Shown: positions 37,814-48,858 of the stretch, piece by piece
Layout: the number at the start of each line of letters is the position of its first letter
How positions within the stretch are numbered: position 1 is the stretch's first letter
Assembly: GCA_020465985.1 (NCBI GenBank)
Contig: JAANYP010004790.1
Location: 1,414,001 to 1,478,000, forward strand
DNA length: 64,000 bases
Direction: 5' to 3'
Source: Centrapalus pauciflorus
Taxonomy: Eukaryota; Streptophyta; Magnoliopsida; Asterales; Asteraceae
Translations under genes and position numbers: made by a program
Notes under the pieces: model-generated
The model's database searches: none
What the model was told of the DNA's origin: nothing
What the model saw: the letters and a program-made list of their open reading frames with translations, nothing else

Positions 37814-39274
37814 GGACATCATCCGTCACAGGAATGAATCACGACAACGGTTAGAAAGACCGCTGACAAAGACATCGTTATTAAGCAAACGAAGCATCGT
37901 GAACACGATGCTTCGGTTAATCGTGTGTAGAGATTATTGACATTTTGTAAGTTTTACAGTTCTGTTAATTCTGTGTAGAAGTAATTTATTCTTATTGAAA
38001 ATAATGTAAACACCAGGCTCATTCTTATTGTTTAATGAGTTCGAAATTTTAATCCGAACATACAGAATAAGTAAACACATCTGGTGGTCATTCACCCGAT
38101 CTGATTCACCATTATGTCCTACATTGAATATGGATCTTTTTTTTTTAACGGCTAAAGTTAGTGGTTAGCACATTTTTGTTAGACACCTTAAGGGTGAGGA
38201 CCAAGTCTCACACCTCCACCTAAGGAGAAATGCTCTTGGCAACGCTCGAACCGGAGACCATGACCAATGGTCGAATATGGATTATTATTGAATAGGATGT
38301 GAATGATGAACTATTATAATTCATCGATAATATACCTGAAATTAATACCTTCTATTATTATTTATTTATGGGTTAATTACGTCAAAAGGTAATCTATTGT
38401 CATTGTTTTTTTCAATTTGGGTAACATACTAAATTTTTTCCTATATGAGGAAACATACTTTACAAATCAAGTCAATCAAGGTAACCGTATCGAATTGAAA
38501 GGTAAAAATTATTGACATTACAGTTTTTTTATCCGATCATCATTTTTTTAATTTCTAACATTGCTTAACTATTTTTAAATTTGCTCAAAATAACAAGTTA
38601 TTATCAGAATGTACTTTTAAATTGTACAAAACAGTGCACATCATATAACAGTAAAACTGTCATTTCTGTAAAAAAAATGCTGACTGGACAAAGAAACTAT
38701 CACGTCAGTAAGTTTTACATTTCAATCCGATATAGTTACCTTGATTGACTTGATTTGGAAGTATGTTACCTTATTTATAGACGACAACAATTATGTGGTT
38801 TTTCACTCGAGCGATTTGATTGAGATTTTTGTAACCTAATCTACGGTAATTATGTCTACAAATTACATATCATGGTATTTATAGGAAAAACGTTATACTC
38901 ATATCCAACAGATATCCACTTACCTGTTTCATGCTACGGATACGGATGTGGATTATGGATATGGTCGTACGGATAACAATAATGACATCATCAAATCCAG
39001 TTATCCCGACCACCGTCCACGATCCACTTATGTAAAAAGCGAAAATCCGAAAGCAATCGACTTGTAAACCGGAGTACTTAAATATATGTAATATGTTCAC
39101 TCATTCAGCAAAATATATAGCATAATTACAATACCAAAGAAACCAAAGTACCTGAAAAACTGTTGACTCGAAAAAAACAGGCTTTCGACAGCTGAGTTTG
39201 AACAAGAACAACCGGAAATACCAAACCAAAACGGTTTTCATCTATTCAGAAACCGAGCAGAAGTATTTTCGATA
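37814..39274. other. Convergent 3' flanks of receptor kinase and Aux/IAA genes
   Basis: Both genes end towards this region. It contains a poly-T-headed retroposon (38138-38280) and otherwise AT-rich DNA. Around 38380-38790 a decayed foldback is visible: GTAACATACTAAATTTTTTCC near 38420 faces GGAAGTATGTTACC near 38757. Confidence 0.5.
38138..38280 (-). repeat. SINE-like retroposon family R, copy 1
   Basis: A poly-T run (a poly-A tail on the minus strand) is followed by GTTAGACACCTTAAGGGTGAGGA and GGCAACGCTCGAACCGGAGACC; on the minus strand the last reads GGTCTCCGGTTCGAGCG, a pol III B-box-like motif. The same order occurs at 48350-48530 (GTTAGACACTTTAAGGGTGA, GGCAAGGCTCGAACTCAAG). Confidence 0.65.
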
Positions 39275-41645
39275 TTAGATGTCGTCAGTTCTTTGTCTCG
39301 AGCTCTTTTCTTCAGATGCCGGTGTTTCAGCAGTACGTTTACGAGTACGAAGTTCGTTAGATTCGGAATTTCTCATGATCCGAAGCCGCTTCACCGAGCT
39401 TAAAAACATCCTGAATTTAAAATTATGATATAATTAAGATGAGATTTAAAACTATACCGACATTAATTACATACGCGTTAGATAAAATTTAGCGAGAAAC
39501 GATGAAACGTACTGCCAAGGGACGTCTCCGACAAGCAACCAGTCTCCATCTTTGTCCTCGTACGTGAGCACAAACTCAGAAGTATCGTCTAATAATTTCG
39601 ACGGTCCTGTTGCGTCTGTGCTTGATACTAGAGACGTAAACACGTAAGCAATTAAACATACACAAATCGGAAACGATTTATCGAGAAATACGAGAACACG
39701 GACTCACGTTTTTCAGAAAACATGCCTTCCAATGTTTGTGCCAACGTTACATACGAAGTATGAGCGTTGAGATCAACTTTCCTTCCGATAAAAGTTCCAT
39801 CCATATTCACCTTCACGGGTAGATAGTTTCCGATAGTTTTGTTTCCATCGGCTGCTGAGCTTGATTGTTCGTCCGGTGACTTGGTTTGGTTAACCGGCCT
39901 GTAACCTCTTCGAATCGGAGGCCATCCAACGACACTACGATAATACAATCATAAAAACCGAACCAACGTCACTTATAAATCAAACCAAACTCTAGTACTT
40001 TATATGTCAAGATCCATTTACCTGAATACGGATCGATTTTTGCAAGACAATATATTATAAAAAACCAAACTAAAATACAATACGGCGATACCTCAATCTG
40101 TAACACGCAGAAACGAGGCCATATAAGTGATTCAAAGAATCAAAGTGTGTTCAAATGTTTACAGGATCGACCTCCGAAACGATGACTTCTTATTAAAAAT
40201 AAACAAATTAGATTAGTATTAGTTAAAAATATATACTTTTTGTAATCTTATTTAATGCATACTAATTTCGGGTTTATGTTATTATTTAGTAACGTACTTT
40301 TCACTTGATCTAGCATAAATCATTGTACTTTTAAAACCTGTCCTATAAACATGTTCATATATATGACGTTAAATAAAGCGTTAGAAATCACCGAAACTTC
40401 ATACAGTCATGGTTTTTATAGAGGCAAAGTTACAAGGCTTATGACCAATCCAACTACAAATTCTCGACATCGTGCTCCTTGTGGCAAAACACTTGCCGAA
40501 ATTTTATAATATAGGTTTTGTACCTTAATTTACTAGATTTTTATACCGTATTTCATATGTAACTAGCATGAAATCCATAATTTCCATCTATAATGTGTTA
40601 TTTTAGATACGAAATTTCAACATTTTACCGTATTTTATACATCTAGAAGGTCATTCTATAATACATTGTTACAAAAACTCTACGTTTAATCCTATCGAAC
40701 GAGCCACATTCGTATCTAAACACGAGCGTTTCTCACGTTCTCCATCGTCTGCAAAAACGTATCTAACTGTCCATATATACATATAACCATATTGAATGAA
40801 CTATGTAAATTTCTACTTTCGTTTATTCGGATGATCATTCATCATGTTCTTGCTACCCTAACTCAATGATCAAGTTTTGACCTTTGACTTTTGGTCAAAT
40901 TAGGACTTTTTTTCAAAAGGGTGTGCTTTGTTATCTCTCAAGATTCTCTGTTAGCTTCTTCTTCTTATTGATATCAAAAATTCATAATTATAACATTAAA
41001 GAATCAGAATTTAATATAAAATTCCTAAAATATATAATGTTTCATTCAAGTATATTTTATGAATAAACCATAATAAAACCATAATAACATATAAAGATTA
41101 AAGACTCAGCATATATAATCAATAAACTAATACAAATTTGCCCAAAATTCATGAAAAACAATTATTAAATAAAATTAAAATTCATGAACACAGATCATAA
41201 ACTTTTGATTAAAAGGGTTTTTTAAATACCTGGGAGTAGAACCAGAAATAGGATCATTAGCAATTCTTTTGGTTTCAAAAGTTGATAAATCAGGATTGTA
41301 AGATGATGATGATGAATTAGGGTTAGGGTTAGGGTCTGAAATCAGAGAAGGGAAATCTTTAGCAGTCAAGATTCTACCATATTGACCCCAGCCAACACCT
41401 GTTGACTTTGACTTCACACCACCGCCACCGCCACCGCCACCGCCGGAGCTGCCACCGATACCACCCACACTCAACCCAAGACCTAATTCAAGATTTTCAT
41501 CTGGGAATGGTGAAGACACCTCTGTTGAAATACCCATTTCTTGATTTTTGATGCTGGTAAAGATTGTCCCACCGGTTGTTGAACCATCAGACGACACCCC
41601 ACCACCGTCGCCGTCGCCGGAATGACTACCGATATTATCATCCAT
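39275..41645 (-). CDS. Auxin/IAA transcriptional repressor, IAA11/12/13 type
   Basis: Four exons, complement(41230-41645), (39708-39934), (39513-39627) and (39275-39410), give 297 residues with all GT-AG junctions in frame. Domain I is LELGLGLS (residues 52-59), the LxLxL motif that recruits TOPLESS. Before domain II comes GRILTAKDFPS (90-100), typical of the IAA11/12/13 group. Domain II is VVGWPPI (140-146), the degron that TIR1/AFB receptors bind when auxin is present, so the protein should be auxin-labile. The PB1 fold keeps its lysine in VKVNMDGTFIGRKVD (about 179-193) and the acidic patch YEDKDGDW (237-244), so it can bind ARFs and other Aux/IAAs. A basic TRKR (275-278) may aid nuclear entry. 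The N-terminus is Gly/Ser-rich with a run of nine Gly. Intron 1 is long (1295 bases). An auxin-response palindrome lies upstream at 41835. Confidence 0.95.
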
Positions 41646-41709
41646 TTACACAAAATTCAGAATTTCAAGCAAAGATTAAAACTTTAGAGAGAAGAAATTG
41701 AAAAGGGTG

Positions 41710-41855
41710 TGTATAAAAACTAAAAAAGAGAGATGAAATGGGTGAATTAAGGGGTGGAGACGGTGGAAATTGGCGGTGGGACCGAGGTGTCGGCTTTATG
41801 CGTCTCATTTTTCATCATTTTCTTCTACTATTTTTGTCTCCAAACAGAGACACAT
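41710..41855 (-). promoter_or_regulatory. Aux/IAA promoter with palindromic auxin response element
   Basis: At 41835-41852 the sequence is TGTCTC-CAAACA-GAGACA: two full auxin response elements facing each other with a 6-base spacer. ARF dimers bind such everted pairs, best known with spacers of 7-8. It lies about 190 bases upstream of the Aux/IAA ATG. On the minus strand a TATA-like TTTTTATACA lies at about 41713-41722, roughly 115 bases downstream of the element. This fits auxin-induced feedback of Aux/IAA genes. The site is seen in the sequence; binding is inference. Confidence 0.6.
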
Positions 41856-44365
41856 TTTCTATGCTGCCTAATGCAATCATGACTTGTAACTTGTGTTGTA
41901 ATTGTTGTACCTTTCTGAGTTTAGCCATGCACAACAATCAGCCGGAAAAAGGCTTCTGGATAGACATGACAATAATGTATTTCGTTTTCAATTTGGAAAA
42001 GAGTACAACATATCACTGCAGACTTTTTTGTTGGTTTCATTTCTTTCTGTGAAATAAATATTTTTGGATTATCTTATAATTTTCTTGGGTTTATTATTAA
42101 AAAAAAAATCAAACATATTTTTATGTTTTTTACGTTTTCGTTTCTTCATGTTATTTTTTTTATAAAAGTTCTCAAGTTAATTTTTTTCTTTTTGGATTAA
42201 TGAAATTTGGACACTGAAAACCGATTTTTTAGTTTTTAAAAACTCAGTTTTCTAATTATAATCGGATTCTAATGTCTAGATTTCACTAAATCAAAAAAAA
42301 AATTTAACTTAAGAACTTTTATGGAAAAAATAACATGGATGGACAAAAACGTAAAAACATGTAGGTTTTTTTCATAATAAACTCAATTCTTTTTTGGGCT
42401 AGGGCACTTTTAAAATATAATTACCTAATTTTCAGTAAGAAATTAAAGAAATATTGTCCACCATTAAAAAAAATGAAATTTTACCATTAAATTGTCTGGT
42501 TAAATCATGTTACCTTGAAATTTAACCCGACAAATCGAGAATGAATCACACAAGTGAATTTGTATTTCTAATTTATATGTCATTTGGTTATTGATCTCAC
42601 GTTACATACAACTTATATCCTAATAAAAAATTTGAGTTGACGAGTGTTCACACATTTGAAAGTAACATATGACATTATAAAATTAGAATAAACAATCGAC
42701 AAACATAAAAGATGTCGGTTTTGATTAAATAATCCATACAATTGTTACTATTTGATTTCTAACCAATTAAAAGTTCTACATTAAAACACCATAATATGTC
42801 TAATACAAAAGTGCTTCAACAGCAAAACGTTATTTTTAGTTTATGTTATAATTTACAAAAAATCTAAGATCCAAATATTTGTTGTTGTTCTATGAATCCT
42901 AAGATATGGAGATGGAAGTATACCAAAAAAAATCCCGTTAGCATGCCATGTGAAACGTCCCTACAAATAAACTAAACAACAGATCGTTGGTGTTCGATGT
43001 ATATGAAGAATAATAATGAATAATGATACTTCCGATATTGATGTTTAAGGTTTTATCAGGAGAGGTTAATCTCGGATAGGAGGAATCTCAACACTAAGTT
43101 CGCAAACGATAATGTTGCAAAATGCAAATGGTTTCCTATTTGGGCTTTTGCAACCTTGCCAACATAAGACATATATAGAATGATAGTGAGATTGAATTTA
43201 TAAAATGATTATGTGTTTTAAAAAAAAATAAAAATTTTTGATTAAATGTGATTACCTTTACCGTATTAATTTGTAGCTTTCTTAAAATGTGTTTTATTTC
43301 ACCCAAATCCCAATCGTAATAAGTCAATTTTTTGCTTTTGGTTTGACAAATATTTTCAAGTGATTAGAAAAGTAATTATTTGTTCACTTTTATAGAATCA
43401 TGGGTGTTTGAGTTCCATTAAAATATATGCATTTTAGTAATATGTAAACGAAATTTTTATATCTTATGTACTTATATATTTATTTATATTCATGAATCTT
43501 TATATAAATAGTTGTTCAAACTTATGTATTATTATGATGTATTAAAGATAGAGGAAGAACGAGAAGCGATGAGAGAGAGAGAACAAGGTCGAGGCTAGGA
43601 GTAATAGAGTAGGAGAGGAAGACGATGTGCAATTACAGAATGTCGGAATAAAACATTGTGGGGTCCAACCTAGACCTTGTGGCTAATAAAAATGAATGAC
43701 TAGGACATGCCATTTATTGGCTCGGATCAGATAAAAAAGGTTCATAATTAATACTCTATACATAACAAGGTTATTGTTAAATGATCATTGAAGTTTTTAT
43801 ATTGTTCACAACGAAAGGGCTTAAAATATAAACAAATGACAGGAAAACTATGAGAGCTTAAATATCTAGGACATGTGACTTGGGCTTCACAACTGACGCG
43901 GAATTTTCTTTTCTTGAGGTCCATGACCCCACATCCTAGAGCTTGGGATTGCCCTTGGGCGTCCGTAAGAGAGACAGGGAGAAGACGGGAAGAGGACAAC
44001 AAAAAGGGAAGGGGGCATAGAAGAGGGAGGCTTCGTCGCTTCGGCAGCACAACGTTTGCAGGAGAGGCCGATTATGGACAGAAGGGCAAGGGAGAAACTC
44101 CTATGATGACAGGTTTTAGTAGAATATTCTAATGTTGGCTATTGAGATTGAGTTCTTAAATTTCTTGGATAAAGTCAAGGTTAGTGTTAGATGCTTTTTT
44201 TTTTGTAGGATAATTCTATTCCTCACACCCTCTTTATACATGACATCTTCACACCGTGTTGGTGATTTATTACCAATATTATTTTAAGTGTAATGGGATG
44301 AACTTGTTTGACCAAAATAAGCTTATTACATAATGAACAAGTTGGGTTGGTGCGGAGTGCACACT
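41856..44365. other. Intergenic region upstream of the Aux/IAA gene
   Basis: No gene is supported. The small frame at 41738-42052 lies over the Aux/IAA promoter and reads as no known protein. A family F MITE is at 42087-42384. The stretch 43560-44140 is less AT-rich, with GA-rich blocks, but gives only short frames without recognisable domains. Confidence 0.5.
42087..42384. mobile_element. MITE family F, copy 3
   Basis: The clearest copy: it begins GGGTTTATTATTAAAAAAAA and ends CATAATAAACTC. Inner arms pair (TTCTCAAGTTAA facing TTAACTTAAGAAC). Flanking nonamers AATTTTCTT (42078-42086) and AATTCTTTT (42385-42393) match at 7 of 9, compatible with an old 9-base duplication. Confidence 0.7.
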
Positions 44366-44749
44366 TGTTCAAAATTGTTTAAGATTAATTATCAGGGGTT
44401 CGGGGGCAGCGCCCCTGATAGCAAGGTCCAATGGGCAGAGCCCCTGGCTGGGGTCGAGCTGCCGAAATTCAGAATTGGGATGAATCCGAATTGGACCCGA
44501 AATTTGGATGATCCGAATTGGACCCGAAATTCGGTTGAATCCGAATTGCGGTTGGTTTTGGCGGTTGGCCATTTTGGCGGTTACCCGCCGTTTTTTGGTC
44601 ATCAGAAACATTTCCATATTCTCTGTTCGAATTTTCTCTGAGTTTTTATCCAATTGGGATTTCGATTGTACCATCGAAATACTTCAATCTGAAATTGTAT
44701 CACGAGTCTCAGATTATCCAAGCATTTTTGCAATCTGTATTTTCGAACA
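44366..44749. mobile_element. Probable solo LTR or LTR fragment, GC-rich
   Basis: The 384-base unit starts TGTTCAAAATTG and ends ATTTTCGAACA, giving inverted TGTTC/GAACA termini. It contains GGGTTCGGGGGCAGCGCCCC, a motif I associate with plant LTR retrotransposons. Composition differs sharply from the flanks. I found no matching 5-base target duplication, so it may be a fragment or an old insertion. Confidence 0.5.
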
Positions 44750-45084
44750 CACCGGCCCTTAAGAGGTGACATTTTCCTCTTTTGATATGAATTTTTTTTA
44801 TTTAATCATGTTTTCTAATTCTTTTATTATTATTATTTCTATTATTATCATTATTACTATTAATATTATTTAAAATATTTTATTTTCATTACTTTATATT
44901 TCTTTTTAAAATCTTTTCCCTTAAAATCCTCTTCAAAATATTTTACGTTCCTTTTTTTGTTTTGGTAAAACCTTTTCCCTCAAAATCCTCGTCTTTTTCA
45001 ACCTATTTTTATCAATTTTATTTAATGCGGCATATATTATTGCTTTTAGCACCACTTTAAAATCAGATACTAAATTTCTGTTTT

Positions 45085-45136
<52 letters not shown>

Positions 45137-46020
45137 AATTTTACTCATGAGTAAGTTTGATATCAAAACTTGATGGTATCAATTAACAAACACGATGATG
45201 GATTTCTAAAAATCGTTTAACAATTTATGAAAACGATATCTCAACTTCTAAATATTGTTGCATCCATCTTTAACCATAAAAAATAAATACAATTTATTAT
45301 TTTAAAATAAATAAACAATAAATACAATTTATCCTTTTATGTTTCAACAGAAAAGATGAATACAACTTATTATATTAAAAACAAATAAAATATACAATTT
45401 ATTTTTTTTACTTATATAAATATTAATTGATGACTAACTCTAAGTCTCTAACCACCATTTTCATTTATGACACTTATCGTCATTATATAAACGTTAAAAA
45501 TAGATCATTGTTATTTTTGTAAAAAAAAAAAGTGAAAGGTAATTGTTATTTTTTGCTTGTAACCTGTTGGTAACTTATTATCATAGGTTAGTTGCTATAA
45601 ACGTTAAAAAATGAAAGATAAATGTTATGAACGTTAAGAAAAATATATTGTTGTTTTTATCGTTAAAAAAGTAAATGATAGTTATTATTTTTGCGTTTAA
45701 CCCGATTTAAATTGAGAAATATTCATATTGTTCTTGTGTTTTTTTTTTAAAATTAAAACTTATATGATTTAATTTTAAGTTTATATATAATATTTTATGT
45801 ATATAGTTTTGCTTAATTATTCATGTAACTAAATTTTTTTATTACGTTACCATTTGTGTTATCAAATTTTTTATAACGTAATTACTTTTGGGGGTGTGTA
45901 ATTCCTAATTGGGCATGGGTAAAAAAAGAACTAACTTCCTAATTTACACTGTTTGATTGCTGGACTTTGGTAAACAAAGATTTTTCCACGTCATAGTCCA
46001 TTATTTTGTACCCCTACCAA
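44750..46020. other. AT-rich intergenic DNA with long poly-A run
   Basis: No gene. A poly-A run of about 46 lies at 45089-45134, preceded by ordinary AT-rich sequence; it may be the tail of a retroposon whose body I cannot delimit. Other short repeats such as AACGTTAAAAA recur at 45485-45670. Confidence 0.45.
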
Positions 46021-46024
46021 CGGG

Positions 46025-46180
46025 GTTTGGCCCATTTGATATGAGAGCAATAAGTAAGTGTAATGTCACGGGTTCGATTTCCGTCTGAGACAAGTTTGAA
46101 TTCAGGTGGTGAAAGTAAGTCTAAAATCTCCATTTGAGGAAAATAAGTAGTTTAGGAGTAGGATTAGGTTAGTTTGTCGT
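46025..46180 (+). repeat. tRNA-derived SINE, copy 2
   Basis: A tRNA-like head (GGCCCATTTGATATGAGAGC) leads into ACGGGTTCGATTTCCGTC, a good B box, then CAAGTTTGAATTCAGGTGG and GAAAGTAAGT. It matches the copy at 34165 on the other strand over about 65 bases. No clear tail or target duplication was found. Confidence 0.7.
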
Positions 46181-47352
46181 TCAACTTTTTTTTATTTTGT
46201 ACACTAAACACACATAATTTCAAATATTCAAAACCATAGTTTTCATAGAATTACGGAATCAAATTTGAATGAGTTAAATTATCACTATTTATTTAGTGAG
46301 GTATATTGGGACATGATGAATGATGTTAACTGGTTAAAGTGGGCGTTTGGGATTGAATTTGAAAGTTGTTTATCTTTTTATTTGTGGTTTCAAAACTTTA
46401 AAAATTAAAATAAGTATTTGAATATATATTTGAGTGATAAATAAATACTCTTGTTTTTTTATTGGGTTAAGGTCTTACAATAGCAACCTACTTTTTTATA
46501 TGTATCGATATGGTATGTCTACTTTTTTAATTGTCTATATGGTACGTGTACTTCATTTTTCTGTATCAATATGGTCATTTCGACATAATAGAGCCCGGTT
46601 TTTACATACGAAGCAGGGTTCCAATGGTATGAAAAACAGGGTCTATTACAAATATGGTCATATGGGTATGAAAAATTGAAGTAAAGGTATCATATCGACA
46701 TTTAAAAAGGTACGTATCATATTGATAAATTTTTAAAAGTAGGTTACTATTCTTTACTTCTTTTTTATTCACTGTCCAAACTCCAAATCATGATTCTATA
46801 AAAGCATGCTTTTTCAAATAAAAAATGTTTTTTCATTCTCTTCTTTCATCATTAATTTCATGATTTGTCCTCATGTAGTATTTGGTTATAATATATGGTG
46901 TTTATTTTTGTCATTTTATTAATTATTTAGGCAAATCCGAACATTTAAAAAAACTACTTATATGCTATCGTATTTCGAAACTAATAAGTAAAGTCAAACA
47001 TTATATTCTAACAAAAAGTTTAGTAACCGCTATTTATTTACTTGTCAGGTTAGAAAACTTACAAGCTATTTTCAAAATACAACCCAAGAAATCACCATAA
47101 ATGATAAAGCATTAGCATCTAATTTGGCTAGAAATTTCTTTAATCGATTTTGGTAAATTTTAATTACTTCTCTCTATAATTAAGGGTTTCAAACATACTA
47201 AAAAACTTTTCATTTCCTTTAAATTTAATTTTACGAACCAAACACATTCTATTTTAAACTTGGTTAGAACATAAATGTATTTAGAAGACATTCCGTTTTC
47301 GTGTTTAGAGGGAATTAATCGTTTCTTCCCAAACGTTGGATGAAAATTTTAA
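46181..47352. other. AT-rich intergenic DNA without genes
   Basis: A worn foldback is visible at about 46455-46760 (GTCTTACAATAGCAACCTACTTTT facing AAAAGTAGGTTACTATTC). The frame at 46434-46679 lies inside it and is not a gene. Confidence 0.45.
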
Positions 47353-48202
47353 TGGTTTGTTATGAAAAAGCCAAACATGTTTTAAATATGGGATAATTAC
47401 AAAAATAGTCATTTTTCACATGTTTATTCACTTTTTAGTCACTTTATATATATTTTACCAAAATAGCCACACTTTACGTTACCACATTTACGTGATAGCC
47501 ACAATTTACGTGATTTGTACTTTTCTTTCATTTTTTAATGCATTACGTTAAAAAAGTTGTTTGGTCACGTAAATTGTTGTACTTTACGTGACCACTGATT
47601 TGTACTTTTTCATTTTTTAATGCATTACGTTACAAAAGGTGTTTGATCACGTAAATTGTTGTACTTTACGTGACCACTGATTTGTACTTTTTTTTCATTT
47701 TTTAATGCATTACGTATTTACGTTACAAAAGGTGTTTGGTCACGTAAATTGTTGTACTTTACGTGACCATTTTTGCTCCTTCCCCATGAATGTTTGGTGG
47801 GATGTCTTGTCACACTTTAAAATATTTTTTTAAGCAATCATTCATTACCATTTTATGGGGAATGAGCAAATTTTTAAAGTGGTCACGTAAAGTACAACAA
47901 TTTACGTGACCAAACACCTTTTGTAACGTAATGCATTAAAAAATGAAAAAAAAGTACAAATCACGTAAATTGTGGCTATCACATAAATGCGGTAACGTAA
48001 AGTGTGGCTATTTTGATAAAATGTATATAAAATGGCTAAAAAGTGAAAAAAAAAGATGTGAGATGTGGCTATTTTTGTAATTATCCCTTTAAATATTTTT
48101 ATGTTTTCGTCTATCAATGAAAACTTCAATGGTTTATTATGGAAATAACATTGAAAGCACACAAAACATAAAAAACACGTTTGTTTTCTTATAATAAACC
48201 CG
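47353..48202. mobile_element. MITE family F, copy 5, split by a nested MITE
   Basis: The left piece (47353-47389, GGTTTGTTATGAAAAAGCC) and the right piece (48088-48202, from ATTTTTATGTTTTCGTC to CTTATAATAAACCC) together resemble one family F element. The 698-base MITE at 47390-48087 separates them. Confidence 0.55.
47390..48087. mobile_element. Mutator-like MITE family M, copy 2, expanded
   Basis: Begins GGGATAATTACAAAAATAG and ends with its complement; a perfect 9-base duplication TTTAAATAT flanks it (47381-47389 and 48088-48096). It is the same family as 22679-23134 but 242 bases longer: in the left arm an 80-90 base block (TTTAATGCATTACGTT through TTTACGTGACCACTGA) is repeated about three times, while the right arm has one copy plus an extra AT-rich insertion (about 47820-47880). 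Confidence 0.92.
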
Positions 48203-48858
48203 AACTTTAAAAGGAAAACTCTACCTTTTTTTTCATATTTTTTCCCTTTACCTACTTAAAAATTTTAAAAATTTTAGAACACAACGATTATACTTTTCTC
48301 TCCTTCAATTAATCTCAAGAACGGTGCGTGCATACACAGTTGGATAATTATTTTTTTTTTGAAAAGTTAATATTAATGGTCAGCACCTTTTTGTTAGACA
48401 CTTTAAGGGTGAGGATCAAACATCACATATCACCTAAGAAGAAACGTCATTGGCAAGGCTCGAACTCAAGTCCTTGACCAAGAAAAAAACACTCCCACCT
48501 TTGATGGTGACCACTTGATCAGGGTCAAATGGTTATACACACTTAGATAATGATTATGATAATTTTAATGAACAAAAAAGGCAACAAAATATGTATCAAC
48601 ATATCATTAGAAAGACATCGTGGAATCAACAAAAACATGCATCTCTTAAGTGGAAGATAAAGAACCACCAAGAGAAGGACATCGCTTGCGCGATACCAAT
48701 AACTGAACAATAATACTCTAACATGGCATCCAAGATGTTAAATAAGATTAGCATAATGCAACACAAAATCACAATGCAAACGTCGTTCGGAAACCAAAAC
48801 CATTATCGCGAAGAAAGAAAAATACGAACCCTCCAAGAACCTCAACATGGCATCCTTT
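48203..48858. other. 3' flank of the G3BP-like gene with a retroposon
   Basis: Holds retroposon family R copy 2 at 48350-48530 (poly-T head, then GTTAGACACTTTAAGGGTGA) and, nearer 48858, the probable 3' UTR of the G3BP-like gene. Nothing else is recognised. Confidence 0.5.
48350..48530 (-). repeat. SINE-like retroposon family R, copy 2
   Basis: Same order of motifs as at 38138: poly-T, GTTAGACACTTTAAGGGTGA, then GGCAAGGCTCGAACTCAAG. Both copies have the same orientation. Confidence 0.6.

Noticed and set aside
41738..42052. Small plus-strand frame of 104 codons
   Set aside because: It covers the Aux/IAA promoter, has Cys-rich low-complexity translation and no homology I recognise.
43748..44132. 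Overlapping frames on both strands in a GA-rich stretch
   Set aside because: No start context, domain or splice model could be built, and composition explains the open frames.
44366..44749. Complete solo LTR with target duplication
   Set aside because: Termini look right, but the flanking pentamers ACACT and CACCG do not match, so I list it only as probable.
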